In this document: piece by piece, positions 24,929 through 35,324 of the stretch
How positions within the stretch are numbered: the first letter of the stretch is position 1
Layout: each line of letters starts with the position of its first letter
NCBI GenBank assembly: GCA_000526435.1
Contig: JAGB01000001.1
Span: 496,001 to 560,000 of the forward strand
Reading direction: 5' to 3'
DNA: 64,000 nt
DNA from: Caldicoprobacter oshimai DSM 21659
Lineage (GTDB): Bacteria > Bacillota > Clostridia > Caldicoprobacterales > Caldicoprobacteraceae
The notes under the pieces: model-generated
Database searches by the model: none
Seen by the model: the letters and a program-made list of their open reading frames with translations, nothing else
What the model was told of the DNA's origin: nothing
Translations under genes and position numbers: made by a program

Positions 24929-27571
24929 TCAACCCGTCAACAAAGCACTTGCCTTATTTTCTAAAGCCTCTGCTCGGTCTTCCATTCTAAATACCAACTC
25001 CCCATTCTCAGCATCTATCATTACGGTGCAGCCGCTATGCAGCTCTCCGGCAACTATTTTCCACCCCAGCTCGGTCTCTATGGTGTGTTCCATAAAGCGC
25101 TTTATTGGACGGGCTCCATACACCGGATCAAAGCTTCGCTCGGCAATGAGCTCTTTGGCAGCCTGACTCAGCCTAAGCTCTATTCCCCTTTCTCTTACCC
25201 TCTCTTTGATTTCATTAAACCTTAAATCCACAATCCTGCTGACCTCTTCTTTTCTCAAAGGTTTAAACATTACAATCTCATCGATGCGATTTAAAAACTC
25301 GGGACGGAAGTATCTCTTCAGTTCAGACATTACCAGGCTTCTGGTATTCTCGTCGATATCGCCCCTGTCTTTTAGGCGTTCCATCAAAATGGGTCCCCCG
25401 ATGTTGGAGGTCATGATGATTACGGTATTCTTAAAGTCTACGGTATGCCCCTGGCTGTCGGTCAGCCGTCCATCATCCAGCAACTGCAGCAAAATGTTGA
25501 ACACGTCGGGATGGGCCTTTTCAATCTCATCAAACAGCACAACCGAGTAAGGCTTACGCCGCACCGCTTCGGTCAGCTGTCCGCCTTCTTCATATCCCAC
25601 ATAGCCCGGCGGCGCGCCGATCAGCCTGGACACCGAAAATTTTTCCATGTACTCGGACATATCGATCCGGACCATGTTGTCTTCGGTGTCAAACAGCACG
25701 CTGGCCAAAGTCTTGGCCACCTCGGTCTTGCCAACGCCTGTGGGCCCCAAGAACAGAAACGAGCCTATGGGGCGCTTTGGGTCCTTAAGGCCCGCCCTGG
25801 CGCGTATCACCGCATTGACCACCGCCTTTATGGCTTCATCCTGCCCAATGACCCTCTCGTGCATTATATCCTCCAGGCGCAAAAGCTTTTCCCTCTCGCT
25901 TTCCATAAGCCGCGCAACGGGTATTCCCGTCCATCGTGAAACCACCTGTGCAATCTCCTCTTCGGTTACCTCCTCTTTGAGCAATCGCTTGTCATAGTCT
26001 AGAGACTCCAGCTTCATCCTCTGCTCTTCCAGCTCCTTCTCCAGCCTGGGCAGGACACCGTACTGCAGCTCAGCCATCTTGTTGAGGTCATACTGCCGTT
26101 CGGCCTGCGCTATCTGCGCTTTGGTGTCCTCGATCTCCTGCTTTATCTCTTTAATCTTGCGGATTATATCCTTCTCCATTTCCCACTGGGCCATCATGGC
26201 ATTTGACTTCTCCTTAAGCTCGCTTATTTGCCTCATTATGCTTTCAAGGCGCTGTTTTGACGCTTCATCGGCCTCTTTTTTCAAGGCCTCTTTTTCGATC
26301 TCGAGCTGCATGATCTTCCTGGTTATGACGTCCAGCTCAGCGGGCATGCTGTCAATCTCGGTACGCAGCATAGCGGCCGCCTCATCCACCAGGTCAATGG
26401 CCTTATCGGGCAGAAAACGTTCGGTGATGTAACGATGAGATAGCACCGCGGCGGCAATCAAAGCATTGTCCTTTATCCTGACCCCGTGATGGATCTCGAA
26501 CCTCTCCTTCAGCCCGCGCAAAATGGATATGGTATCCTCCACGCTGGGCTGCTCGATGAGCACTGGCTGAAACCTTCGCTCAAGCGCAGCATCCTTTTCG
26601 ATGTACTTCCTGTACTCATCTATGGTGGTGGCACCGATGCAGTGGAGCTCGCCTCGAGCCAGCTTGGGTTTGAGCAGGTTACCGGCATCCATTGCCCCCT
26701 CTGCCTTTCCGGCACCCACTATGTTGTGGATCTCGTCAATGAAGAGTATTATCTCGCCGTTGGAATCCTCTATTTCCTTGAGCACCGCTTTAAGCCTTTC
26801 CTCAAACTCTCCGCGATATTTCGCTCCCGCAATCAACGCACCCATATCAAGGGCAAATATCTTTTTATTCTTAAGCGATTCAGGCACATCTCCTTTGAGT
26901 ATGCGCTGGGCAAGGCCCTCTACCACAGCGGTCTTACCCACACCGGGCTCGCCAATCAGCACCGGGTTGTTCTTTGTCCTGCGGCTCAATATGCGGATTA
27001 CCCTGCGTATCTCCTCATCCCGGCCTATGACCGGGTCCAGCTTGTTTTTGCGGGCCTCTTCCACCAGCTCGCGGCCAAAGCGCTTTAAAGCCTCGTAGGT
27101 CTCCTCAGGATTTTGGCTGGTTATCCTCTGGCTTTTTCTGATCTCCGCCAGCTTCTTGAGAAACTTTTCCCGGCTAATACCGTAACGGCTGATTATCCTT
27201 TTGGTGGAATAGCTGGTATCATCCAGTATGGCAAGGTACAGGTGCTCAACGCTTATATACTCATCCTTGAATTCCTTTGCCTGTTTCTCGGCTTTTATTA
27301 AAACTTGATTGAACTGAACGCTGACATAGGGCTGAACGTTGCCTATGACCTTGGGACGCCTTTCAACCTCGTCCCTCAAATCACGTATATAGGCATCTAC
27401 GTCCACATCCATGCCTTTCAATATCCTGGGGATAAGGCCGTCTTCCTGTGCCACCAGCGCCAAATGAAGATGTACCGTATCCAGTTCCTGTTGCCCGTTG
27501 TCTATCACCAGCTTCTGCGCTTCCATTAACGCTTCCTGGGCTCGCTGAGTGAACCTTTCAAAGTTAATCAT
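24929..27571 (-). CDS. clpB: ATP-dependent disaggregase ClpB
   Basis: 880 residues, full length for ClpB. Order: Clp-N repeats (about 1-145), AAA1 with Walker A GEPGVGKT (about 206), a long coiled-coil middle domain (about 400-530), AAA2 with Walker A GPTGVGKT (about 606), and a C-terminal D2-small domain. The middle domain and lack of a ClpP loop mark ClpB rather than ClpC. With DnaK/DnaJ it dissolves protein aggregates. It overlaps the dnaJ-like gene by ATGA, and a CtsR-type operator lies upstream of that pair. Confidence 0.97.
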   Translation of the reverse strand: MINFERFTQRAQEALMEAQKLVIDNGQQELDTVHLHLALVAQEDGLIPRILKGMDVDVDAYIRDLRDEVERRPKVIGNVQPYVSVQFNQVLIKAEKQAKEFKDEYISVEHLYLAILDDTSYSTKRIISRYGISREKFLKKLAEIRKSQRITSQNPEETYEALKRFGRELVEEARKNKLDPVIGRDEEIRRVIRILSRRTKNNPVLIGEPGVGKTAVVEGLAQRILKGDVPESLKNKKIFALDMGALIAGAKYRGEFEERLKAVLKEIEDSNGEIILFIDEIHNIVGAGKAEGAMDAGNLLKPKLARGELHCIGATTIDEYRKYIEKDAALERRFQPVLIEQPSVEDTISILRGLKERFEIHHGVRIKDNALIAAAVLSHRYITERFLPDKAIDLVDEAAAMLRTEIDSMPAELDVITRKIMQLEIEKEALKKEADEASKQRLESIMRQISELKEKSNAMMAQWEMEKDIIRKIKEIKQEIEDTKAQIAQAERQYDLNKMAELQYGVLPRLEKELEEQRMKLESLDYDKRLLKEEVTEEEIAQVVSRWTGIPVARLMESEREKLLRLEDIMHERVIGQDEAIKAVVNAVIRARAGLKDPKRPIGSFLFLGPTGVGKTEVAKTLASVLFDTEDNMVRIDMSEYMEKFSVSRLIGAPPGYVGYEEGGQLTEAVRRKPYSVVLFDEIEKAHPDVFNILLQLLDDGRLTDSQGHTVDFKNTVIIMTSNIGGPILMERLKDRGDIDENTRSLVMSELKRYFRPEFLNRIDEIVMFKPLRKEEVSRIVDLRFNEIKERVRERGIELRLSQAAKELIAERSFDPVYGARPIKRFMEHTIETELGWKIVAGELHSGCTVMIDAENGELVFRMEDRAEALENKASALLTG

Positions 27572-28521
27572 TCCTCATCCCCCCTTGGATTCCACGGGGA
27601 AATCTCCTTTAGCTTCTGATATAGCTCCTTCTCCTTCTGTGTTATATGCTCAGGTATTACAATCTTTACCCTGACGTACAGGTCTCCCCTGTTACCCTTT
27701 CTGTCCTTGTAACCCATACCCGAGATCCTCAATTTTTTACCGGTTGAAGTGCCGGCAGGAATTTTTACCGAAAATTTTTGCCCGCTAAGGGATTTTACAG
27801 TAACCGTTGTGCCCAGCACAGCCTCCCACGGAAATATGGGCACATCCTTTATCAGGTCCAGGCCCTGCAGCTCATAACCCTCGCCTGGATTGATACGTAC
27901 GGTGACGAGGAGGTCACCCCCGTCTATGCCCTGTCCCCTTAGCCTTATCTTGTCACCATCCAGAACGCCGGCCGGTATCTTCATCCTTATCCTCTTTATT
28001 GAACCGTCTCGGCCACGGACCGATAATATCCTATCGCCGCCATTGAAGGCCTGCTCCAGATCCACCTCTACCTCAGTTTCTACGTCCTGTCCCTTCTGAG
28101 CTGTAGCCGTATTATAAAAACGCCCCGAAAAGCTAAACGGGCCGCCCCGCCTGGCAAACCCTTCTAAAATGCTGTCCAGGTCCAATCCATTCTCGCCGAA
28201 GAACATCTCGAAGAAATCGGAAAACCCGCTACCTCCCGTGGTAGACGTCCGCTTTTGCCATCCGAAGTCGGATGGGTCAAAGTTCATGCCGTTTTGGAAG
28301 TCGTAATATTGGCCAAATGTATCATATTTCTTGCGCTTTTCCTCGTCACCCAGCACCTGGTAGGCTTCGTTTATTTCTTTGAATTTCTGCTCGGCCTCTT
28401 TATCCCCGGGATTGGCATCGGGGTGGTACTTCTTAGCCAAACGGCGATAGGCCCTTTTTATCTCCTCCTGCGTAGCATCCCTCGATACACCCAGTATCTT
28501 GTAGTAGTCCTTGTATTCCAT
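27568..28521 (-). CDS. DnaJ-like co-chaperone of CbpA type
   Basis: 317 residues. An N-terminal J domain (1-70, HPD in [10 protein letters not shown]), a Gly/Phe-rich linker, then two DnaJ C-terminal beta domains (about 140-310). The four-repeat zinc finger of classical DnaJ is absent, so this is the CbpA/class B type, probably a DnaK partner working with ClpB. Translationally coupled to clpB through the 4-base overlap; it is the first gene of the heat-shock operon. Confidence 0.93.
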   Translation of the reverse strand: MEYKDYYKILGVSRDATQEEIKRAYRRLAKKYHPDANPGDKEAEQKFKEINEAYQVLGDEEKRKKYDTFGQYYDFQNGMNFDPSDFGWQKRTSTTGGSGFSDFFEMFFGENGLDLDSILEGFARRGGPFSFSGRFYNTATAQKGQDVETEVEVDLEQAFNGGDRILSVRGRDGSIKRIRMKIPAGVLDGDKIRLRGQGIDGGDLLVTVRINPGEGYELQGLDLIKDVPIFPWEAVLGTTVTVKSLSGQKFSVKIPAGTSTGKKLRISGMGYKDRKGNRGDLYVRVKIVIPEHITQKEKELYQKLKEISPWNPRGDEE

Positions 28522-28562
28522 AGTGGATATTCCTCCCTGGACACATCAAGCCGGATTTTATC

Positions 28563-28579
28563 TTTGACTTTCTTTGACT
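28563..28579 (-). promoter_or_regulatory. CtsR-type heptad-repeat operator
   Basis: The minus strand reads AGTCAAA-GAA-AGTCAAA, an exact match to the RGTCAAANNNRGTCAAA direct-repeat operator of the heat-shock repressor CtsR. It lies just downstream of the -10 element, where bound repressor would block initiation of dnaJ-clpB. ctsR itself is not in the window. Confidence 0.85.
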
Positions 28580-28581
28580 TT

Positions 28582-28610
28582 ATTGTAGCACTAAATCCAT
28601 TTTTATACAA
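28582..28610 (-). promoter_or_regulatory. Promoter of dnaJ-like-clpB operon
   Basis: TTGTAT (28605-28610) and TACAAT (28582-28587) with a 17-base spacer, directly abutting the CtsR-type operator. Confidence 0.75.
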
Positions 28611-28692
28611 TACCCTTTTGAGAATTTTTAATGTTACGATTTATCGCATATTAACTTCCATAAAAATGCCCTTGTGGGTAGCATTTGTCTTT

Positions 28693-28734
28693 GGCTGGGA
28701 ATGCGGCATTCCCAGCCATTTATCAATGATAAAT
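28693..28734. repeat. Two back-to-back perfect hairpins
   Basis: GGCTGGGAATG-CGG-CATTCCCAGCC (11 bp) is followed without a gap by ATTTATC-AAT-GATAAAT (7 bp). Neither has a T-run on the minus strand, though they lie 45 bases after the stop of the P-loop ATPase gene. Possibly an RNA-processing or stabilising structure. Confidence 0.6.
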
Positions 28735-28778
28735 CAGTCTGCTCTCATACGCCTCCAGCAAATCATGTTTTCCTTCCC

Positions 28779-30500
28779 TTATTTTGTCCCCTCCTGCTTC
28801 ACCTTCAGTATCCTCAACCTGTTTATGGCAGCGCCTATTTCCTGAGGACGGGGTTGCGCGTAGTCTCCCGGATGAAGCCCTTCAAAAGGCGATATGACAT
28901 CCAGCCCCTTTTCCTCTATGTCCCGGTGTACCTTTTGAATGATTTCCTTCAAAGTGGTCTTGCCATCCATATAATTCTCCATCGCATAGCGGATTATGTC
29001 ACCAATGGCCCTGGTCTGATTTATATCCACCAGCTGCTCGACGTCATCCAGGACCAAATTGGTATGTCCATATTGTATGTTGTCCAGTCCACGGGATTTT
29101 ATTTTCTCGCGGCCTTTGAGCGAAAGGCTATGCGGAATGGGTATCCTGTGAGTGACTCGAATGGGCTGTCCACCAGCCTCTTTTTTCCTATCAGTCCTAT
29201 ACTCTTGCGCAATCTCCTTGGCTTTTGCAGTGACGTCCTTGGGGACATACTGCTCCATCATTATGACCCGATGCGCAACATCGAAATAATCTCCCGAGCC
29301 GCCTACTACAATAATGGTGGATACGCCCAACTGCTCATACAGGTCCTCCACCCTGTCGATAAAAGGCGTAATGGGTTCTGAATCCTTGTGAACCAGCTTT
29401 TGCATGCGCGCATCCCTGATCATAAAGTTGGTAGCGCTGGTATCCTCGTCGATCAAAAGCAGTGAAGTCCCAATCTCCAGGGCCTCCATGATATTGGCCG
29501 CCTGGGATGTGCTACCGCTGGCATTCTCGGTTGAAAAAGACCTGGTAGACTCGCCGTTGGGGAGATTGTTGATAAACGGGCTTATGTCCACCTTTTCCAC
29601 CCTTCTGCCATCCTCTGCCCTGATCTTGACGGCATCTTCGACGGTGACCACCAGCTCCCTTCCGTCGCCGGGTATGTGGTCATACACGCCGCGTTCAATG
29701 GCACGGAGCAGCGTGGATTTCCCGTGATAGCCGCCACCCACTATGAGCGTTATACCTTTAGGGATTCCCATTCCCCATACCTTACCCGCATGGGGAAGCT
29801 CCACCATGACCTCCAGTTCTGGAGGCGACTTAAAAGGCACCACTCCGCTTTCCATCGGTCGGTCGTCAACGCCGCTGCGCCGCGGAAGGATGGAACCGTT
29901 GGCGATAAAGGCCACCAAACCCATCTCCTTTATCTTGTTGCGCAGCACCCACTGGTCCTCCGCCAGGTTAACATGCCTCAACAATGCTGCGTTGTCCAAA
30001 TTCTTATATACAAGCGATTGTTCCACCAATCGCGGCAGCTCGCCAAAGAACATCTCCATTGCCTGCCCCGCCAGCACGGTCCTGCCGCGGGCAGGAAGCC
30101 CCATGGTCAGCCGTGCCTCAACGCTTGAATCGGTGACCAGCACAGAAGTGCGGTTTAAAATCTCCTGTCCCACCGATATGACCGAAATCTGCCCGCTCTT
30201 TCCGGTTCCCCTGTTGCCCTTCACAATTCTGGCAATGTTTTTGGAGATCTGGCGGGTCAGGAAATCCTCGAGGCCTTTCTTCCTGGGCTTAGACGAATAC
30301 AGCTCTTGTGGAAAACCTGCCACCTTTTGAGGCACTACCACCCTGATCCTGGAAGGCGAAGCAAAGGGATCCCCCTGAACGTGGTCAATACGTAAGATAA
30401 AATTGCCAAAATCATAAGACCCCTGTATGTCTTTATAGGCCTTGTAGCCCCTGCCATCAATCCTGCGCAGTATGTTCTCAAGCTGCGTACGGTTTTGCAC
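28779..30500 (-). CDS. Predicted ABC-class P-loop ATPase (COG3044)
   Basis: 573 residues starting at a GTG. The Walker A is GGGYHGKST (about residue 250) and a Walker B-like segment TSLLLIDEDTSATNFM follows near 355, with VVGGSGDYFDVAHRVIMM later. No membrane segments. This matches the cytoplasmic ABC_ATPase family (Pfam ABC_ATPase), whose role is unknown. It is 7 bases downstream of thiI in an iscS-thiI operon, so a link to sulfur trafficking or tRNA thiolation is possible by context only. Confidence 0.88.
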   Translation of the reverse strand: MQNRTQLENILRRIDGRGYKAYKDIQGSYDFGNFILRIDHVQGDPFASPSRIRVVVPQKVAGFPQELYSSKPRKKGLEDFLTRQISKNIARIVKGNRGTGKSGQISVISVGQEILNRTSVLVTDSSVEARLTMGLPARGRTVLAGQAMEMFFGELPRLVEQSLVYKNLDNAALLRHVNLAEDQWVLRNKIKEMGLVAFIANGSILPRRSGVDDRPMESGVVPFKSPPELEVMVELPHAGKVWGMGIPKGITLIVGGGYHGKSTLLRAIERGVYDHIPGDGRELVVTVEDAVKIRAEDGRRVEKVDISPFINNLPNGESTRSFSTENASGSTSQAANIMEALEIGTSLLLIDEDTSATNFMIRDARMQKLVHKDSEPITPFIDRVEDLYEQLGVSTIIVVGGSGDYFDVAHRVIMMEQYVPKDVTAKAKEIAQEYRTDRKKEAGGQPIRVTHRIPIPHSLSLKGREKIKSRGLDNIQYGHTNLVLDDVEQLVDINQTRAIGDIIRYAMENYMDGKTTLKEIIQKVHRDIEEKGLDVISPFEGLHPGDYAQPRPQEIGAAINRLRILKVKQEGTK

Positions 30501-30507
30501 TCCTCCA

Positions 30508-31689
30508 TCACCCCTTTATGTTTAGCACTTCTATGTTTGCTACCGCTTCTTCGATGAGCTTCTCGCCCTCAACCAGCTTTTCAGCTTCCCTCACCTTTTC
30601 CAGCTTTGGCCTGGTGACGGGATGTTTTGGCACAAATATAGTACAGCAGTCCTCGTAAGGAAGAATGGAGGTCTCGTATGTCCCTATCCTCCTGGCAAGG
30701 TCCATTATCTCTATCTTATCCATCCCTATAAGCGGCCTGAATACCGGCATCGAAACCGCATCATTGGTGGCACACAGGCTCTCTATCGTTTGACTGGCAA
30801 CCTGCCCGAGGCTTTCCCCTGTGACCAAGGCCTTTGCATCCTCCTTATGCGCCACCACCTCAGCTATTCTCATCATAAAACGCCTCATGAGTATTGTAAG
30901 CATGTTATGAGGGCACTTTTGATACAATTCCTGTTGTATCTTGGTAAAAGGCACCACATGCAGCTTTATTTCACCGCAGTACTGGCTCAGGATCCTGCAC
31001 AGGTCAATCACTTTCTCCTTTGAGCGCTCGCTGGTATATGGGAAGCTGTGGTAATGGACGGCGGTGACCTCAACCCCGCGTTTTGCTATCATCCACCCCG
31101 CCACTGGACTGTCAATACCTCCCGAAAGCAGCAGCACGGCCTTCCCATTAGTGCCAACCGGCATCCCGCCTGCGCCGGGGATTATTTGGCAGTACACATA
31201 AGCCCATTCCCTGACCTCAACGTTAACCGTCATCATGGGATTGTGGACATCCACCTTCAAGTTGGGAATGCGCCTTAAAAGATAACCACCCACTTTACGG
31301 CTCAGCTCCATAGAATTCAAATAAAAGCTCTTATCAGATCTGCGGGATTCTACTTTGAAGGTAAACGTTTCCTTTTGACTGGCAGCCTGAGCCTCCATGG
31401 CCTCTCTCAATAACACCTCGGCCGCCTTCTGTATAGCTACCACATCCTTTTCGACCTTCAGCGCGGGGCTGAAAGAAATTATCCCAAAGACCTTCGCTAT
31501 GCTGTCGAAGACCCTTGGGTCATCCCCGATGTTTTCCACGTAATACCTTCCTTCCGCTTTCCTTACGGTTACGCCCTCATAGGGTTCCAAAGCCTTTACT
31601 ATATTGTTATACAGCGCCCTTTCAAAATAGGGGCGATTCAGGCCCTTTAAGTGTATCTCCCCGTAACGCAATAAAGCCACTCTCTCCAA
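30508..31689 (-). CDS. thiI: tRNA sulfurtransferase ThiI (4-thiouridine synthase)
   Basis: 393 residues from the TTG at 31689, which has SD AAGGAGG at 8 bases. Upstream in-frame codons overlap iscS and lack an SD. An N-terminal ferredoxin-like and THUMP domain (about 1-165) binds tRNA; the PP-loop pyrophosphatase motif SGGIDSPVAGW follows near 180. It adenylates U8 of tRNA and inserts sulfur; the C-terminal rhodanese domain of enterobacterial ThiI is absent, as usual in Firmicutes. The cysteine desulfurase gene ends 5 bases upstream and presumably supplies the sulfur. Confidence 0.95.
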   Translation of the reverse strand: MERVALLRYGEIHLKGLNRPYFERALYNNIVKALEPYEGVTVRKAEGRYYVENIGDDPRVFDSIAKVFGIISFSPALKVEKDVVAIQKAAEVLLREAMEAQAASQKETFTFKVESRRSDKSFYLNSMELSRKVGGYLLRRIPNLKVDVHNPMMTVNVEVREWAYVYCQIIPGAGGMPVGTNGKAVLLLSGGIDSPVAGWMIAKRGVEVTAVHYHSFPYTSERSKEKVIDLCRILSQYCGEIKLHVVPFTKIQQELYQKCPHNMLTILMRRFMMRIAEVVAHKEDAKALVTGESLGQVASQTIESLCATNDAVSMPVFRPLIGMDKIEIMDLARRIGTYETSILPYEDCCTIFVPKHPVTRPKLEKVREAEKLVEGEKLIEEAVANIEVLNIKG

Positions 31690-31694
31690 TCTAT

Positions 31695-32849
31695 CTACCT
31701 CCTTACAAACCCCTCCAGTTCCTTTACGCACTGCTCTATAATTCGAGCAGCCTGGCGCATTTCATCCTCGGTATTCAAGTACGACAGGCTGAGCCTTATA
31801 GCCCCCTGGGCCACATCCTTTTTTGCGCCGATAGCCTCAAGCACATGGCTCATATGGCCTCTTCTCGACGAGCAGGCCGAACCGGTGCCAACATACACCC
31901 CTTTTTCTTCCAGGGCATGGAGCATGACTTCCCCTCTTATGCCTGGAAAGCTCACGCTCAAAATGTGCGGTGCTCCCTTCTCAGGTGGAGGCCCGTTGAT
32001 AACCGCCCAAGGCACCTTTTCGGTCAGCTCGGCAACCAAAATGCCCTTCAGCCTGTACAGGTAATCCCTGTCAACTTCCTCAAGCCAGCGTACCGCCTCA
32101 CCAAAACCGACGATGCCGGGCATGTTTTCGGTACCGCTTCTGACGCCCCTTTCCTGACCGCCACCCCACTGAAGAGGGTGTATCTTCACCCCTTTTCTCA
32201 TATACAGAGCACCTATACCCTTGGGGGCATGAATCTTGTGGCCACTTATGGAAAGCAGGTCGATGCCCCACTGAACTGGCTTTATATCCAGCTTGCCAAA
32301 CGATTGAACGGCATCCACATGAAAAACAGGGGAATTCCCCTGAGCCTTCAATAGCCTGCCGATCTCCTGAATTGGCTGTATCGAGCCGATTTCGTTGTTT
32401 ACATGCATTATGCTCACCAGTACGGTATCAGGACGTATTGCCCGTCTCACGTCATCGGGTGAGACTACTCCATCCCTATTTACGGGGAGATAGGTTACCT
32501 CCCACCCTTCTTTCTCGAGGTATTTAAATGTATTCAAAACCGAGGGGTGCTCGATCTGGGTGGTAATGCAATGCCTTCCTTCGCGCTTTCTGGCCAGTGC
32601 CGTCCCTATAATAGCTAAATTGTTTGCTTCAGTCCCGCCCGAGGTAAAAAAAACGCCTTCGGCATCCACCCCCAGTGCCAAAGCAATCCTTTCTCTGGCC
32701 TCCTTAAGCTTTTTATCTGCCCGCAAACCCATCCTGTGCAATGAGGATGGATTGCCAAAGTCATGGAGCATGCACTCCATCACCGCTTCGGCCACACCAG
32801 GATGAACAGGGGTAGTAGCCGCATTGTCCAAATAAATCTCATGCCCCAT
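31695..32849 (-). CDS. Cysteine desulfurase (NifS/IscS type)
   Basis: 384 residues from the ATG at 32849 (AGGAGG 9 bases upstream). Class V aminotransferase fold with the opening IYLDNAATTPVHP, PLP Lys in SISGHKIHAPKGIG, and active Cys in VGTGSACSSRRG. It removes sulfur from cysteine as a persulfide. The immediate thiI neighbour indicates a dedicated NifZ-like desulfurase for 4-thiouridine rather than general Fe-S assembly; no IscU is nearby. Confidence 0.93.
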   Translation of the reverse strand: MGHEIYLDNAATTPVHPGVAEAVMECMLHDFGNPSSLHRMGLRADKKLKEARERIALALGVDAEGVFFTSGGTEANNLAIIGTALARKREGRHCITTQIEHPSVLNTFKYLEKEGWEVTYLPVNRDGVVSPDDVRRAIRPDTVLVSIMHVNNEIGSIQPIQEIGRLLKAQGNSPVFHVDAVQSFGKLDIKPVQWGIDLLSISGHKIHAPKGIGALYMRKGVKIHPLQWGGGQERGVRSGTENMPGIVGFGEAVRWLEEVDRDYLYRLKGILVAELTEKVPWAVINGPPPEKGAPHILSVSFPGIRGEVMLHALEEKGVYVGTGSACSSRRGHMSHVLEAIGAKKDVAQGAIRLSLSYLNTEDEMRQAARIIEQCVKELEGFVRR

Positions 32850-32970
32850 AGCGCAATGCCTCCTTATACCTTGCCTCAATCAACCATTATTTTACCCCTT
32901 CCTCTAAATTACTACAAGTGAATCCACACAGTATTTTAATTTACACCAAAATTAAAATTCCTGTTAAAAT

Positions 32971-32995
32971 AAAAATCCCCTCTTGACAAGGGGAT
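32971..32995 (-). terminator. Terminator after the DUF6106-like gene
   Basis: On the minus strand ATCCCC...GGGGAT with inner CTTG/CAAG pairing is followed by TTTTTATTTT, just after the stop codon. Confidence 0.8.
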
Positions 32996-33004
32996 CATAT
33001 GATG

Positions 33005-33541
33005 TTATCTGGTTTTGACATTTCGGGGATTGAATATCTTGAAAAGCTCCACCAGCTTGTCGCTGGGTTCGAACACCAGCATCGATTTTACGCCATCCTG
33101 GGTGAAAATGCCGTAGTAAAGCCCTGGACCGCGGTTGAGGAAATAGTTGTACCTGTTTTGAATCCCCTTGTGGTGAAGCATGCGCTTAAACCCCTCATCG
33201 CTTATGGGTGCAATCACCTCAAATTCCCTCACATCCACCGACAGCAGCTTTTTCCTTTTGCTGTTGTTGATGATTTTGGCTATATCGAGAATGCCGTTTG
33301 TAAAGGTATAATCGTACTCAATCCGCTGGTTGTTCTTAAGGACAAAACACCCGTATGCCAGCGCTCCGCACACTAAAGTGAAGGCTATTGCCGGTATATT
33401 GATGATGCCGTTCATAATGGTCATGAGCCCCTGTATGGCTAAAATTGCGAATATAACCATACCAATATAGCATATAACATAGATTATTGAATTTAAACCG
33501 GCGTTGACCTTGGTCACCGATTCCTCATGAAAGTAATCCAT
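33005..33541 (-). CDS. Membrane-anchored DUF6106-like protein
   Basis: 178 residues. Two membrane helices (about 18-40 and 46-68) are followed by a cytoplasmic alpha/beta domain with YDYTFTNGILDIAKIINNSKRKKLL, a bPH-like pattern. It resembles the DUF6106 group of Clostridia. It is divergent from the zinc-ribbon membrane protein at 33719. The function is unknown. Confidence 0.75.
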   Translation of the reverse strand: MDYFHEESVTKVNAGLNSIIYVICYIGMVIFAILAIQGLMTIMNGIINIPAIAFTLVCGALAYGCFVLKNNQRIEYDYTFTNGILDIAKIINNSKRKKLLSVDVREFEVIAPISDEGFKRMLHHKGIQNRYNYFLNRGPGLYYGIFTQDGVKSMLVFEPSDKLVELFKIFNPRNVKTR

Positions 33542-33718
33542 TGAAGGCCTATCCCCCTTTGCAAATTATCTTTATATCGCTTTTTAAATAATTGTAGCAT
33601 GATTTCGGCTATATTAAAACCCCCTAATGACAATTCAGGTTCTTCAAAATTTTTATCGAAATGGAAGGATTTTTGATGAAACTTGCGAATTTATTTATTG
33701 AAGGAGGGAGGCATTTCC

Positions 33719-35254
33719 ATGCTGTGTCCAAGTTGTGGTACCAGAAATAATTATTATCACCGTTACTGCTACAATTGCGGGTATAAACTAATAACCGACC
33801 AGGAAGAAATAAAACCCCATGAAAAAGAGCAGCCACAGAAACCTGAGGTCGAACAGCCATCAATCGATGAAAAAACAGCTGACCAGGACCTCGATCTCGA
33901 TTATCTGTTCAAAGCCGATAAAAAAAGTGTATGGGATGACGAGGACTTAGATTGGTTTTTTGAAGAGCCTGACTACACACAGCAATTTCCCCTGAGGCGG
34001 CATCGTAAAGATAAAGGCTCCTCGTTGGCCAAGCGCACTGCCAAGATATGCGCAACCATCATCGTGCTGGCCGTACTTCTCTTCATAGGCTATATAATCG
34101 TGGATCAGATTTCGCGCACAGATGATAAAGCTACCGGTTACGGCTCAAGGATTATGGCATCCACCTTTGTAGAAGCTACAACCATTGATGGAAAACCTGC
34201 CCACAGGATTATTGTAAACACCAGCAACGGGGAAAAAGTAGAGGCTCTGGGGAAGGTATATCCTGTCATAAACGGCAAAGCAGAAATAGTATATGAGGAC
34301 GCCTTTTTGTGTTCATACTTCTCACAGGGCCAGCAAAAGGACGCAATCGAAGTACAGCTTGACATCACCATCTATGGAGAGGGTTTGCCAGAGGCAAAAG
34401 AAAGAGTAACATTCACTTTAAACACGCCCTTGTCGCCTCTGACTTTAATTCATCCCGCATCGGGCGAAGCCATCGTGGAAGGTAAAAAGTACCGAATAAT
34501 ACTTAAGGTGGAACCGGGCTCACAGGTATTCATAAACGGCAACAACTACAGCGACCTTGTCGATCAGGAAGGCAGGCTGGAGAAGGACATAGAAGTGCCC
34601 GACGCTCCTGAAAACGTATATGAAATCCGGGTGTCCACCCGGGGATACGCCGACCACATACGCAATATCGTTTTAAAGAGAGAGATTATGGAATTCCCAT
34701 TAACCATAAATCAATCAATACCAGTACAGACAACTGACGAATGGGCAAAAATCACCGGCACTACCGATCCGCAGGCTGTGCTGGAAGTCAGCCTTGAAAC
34801 GAGGTCGCAGCCCAGAGTTGACCCTGAAACTGGCAATTTCACCCTATATGTAAGGGCTGATGCACCCGGATATACCCCCTGTACCATCACGGCACATGTA
34901 GAAGGCAAAGATGATGCAAAACTGAATCTGGTAATTGAGCGCCAGACAAACGAATCGGAATACACCAGGCGCGCCTGGGCCCTCAATTATAACCAGTTAA
35001 AATCCGACCCCGACCTTCACAACGGCAGGATATTCGTATTTGAAGGAGTTGTAAAGGATATAATAGCCTTGGGAGATAAGAATGCATTTACTGTTGACGT
35101 ATCCGGCAATAGTTCTTCTCCTCAGCTGGTATACATTGAACACTGGGGCAACATATCTATCAGATCAGGGAACAAAGTGAGAATATTTGGCAATCGATGG
35201 GGAAATCATGAAGACATGCCCCGCATCCTTGCCAAATACGTATATCGCTATTGA
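33719..35254 (+). CDS. Zinc-ribbon, single-pass membrane protein with extracellular beta domains
   Basis: 511 residues from the ATG at 33719, with SD AAGGAGGGAGG; the longer frame from 33683 lacks one. An N-terminal zinc ribbon (CPSCGTRN...CYNCG) is followed by an acidic linker, one membrane helix (about 116-136) and a long extracellular part of beta repeats (Ig-like, about 155-420; it contains PVGSPVFING-type loops such as GSQVFINGNNY) and a C-terminal OB-like domain (HNGRIFVFEGVVKDI). The layout suggests an envelope-stress or cell-wall-linked sensor. No named family is recognised. Confidence 0.82.
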   Translation: MLCPSCGTRNNYYHRYCYNCGYKLITDQEEIKPHEKEQPQKPEVEQPSIDEKTADQDLDLDYLFKADKKSVWDDEDLDWFFEEPDYTQQFPLRRHRKDKGSSLAKRTAKICATIIVLAVLLFIGYIIVDQISRTDDKATGYGSRIMASTFVEATTIDGKPAHRIIVNTSNGEKVEALGKVYPVINGKAEIVYEDAFLCSYFSQGQQKDAIEVQLDITIYGEGLPEAKERVTFTLNTPLSPLTLIHPASGEAIVEGKKYRIILKVEPGSQVFINGNNYSDLVDQEGRLEKDIEVPDAPENVYEIRVSTRGYADHIRNIVLKREIMEFPLTINQSIPVQTTDEWAKITGTTDPQAVLEVSLETRSQPRVDPETGNFTLYVRADAPGYTPCTITAHVEGKDDAKLNLVIERQTNESEYTRRAWALNYNQLKSDPDLHNGRIFVFEGVVKDIIALGDKNAFTVDVSGNSSSPQLVYIEHWGNISIRSGNKVRIFGNRWGNHEDMPRILAKYVYRY

Positions 35255-35290
35255 AGTTACAGCAGAACAGCCACCTACATATAAAAATTA

Positions 35291-35324
35291 AAAAAGTAGT
35301 GCCTTGTCCAGGCACTACTTTTTT
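35291..35324. terminator. Bidirectional terminator between zinc-ribbon protein and htrA-like gene
   Basis: AAAAAGTAGTGCC and GGCACTACTTTTTT enclose a 7-base loop between two convergent genes. Confidence 0.9.

Noticed and set aside
25445-27098. Several long plus-strand frames opposite clpB
   Set aside because: Antisense of a highly conserved gene with strong codon bias; no SD and no recognisable motifs.
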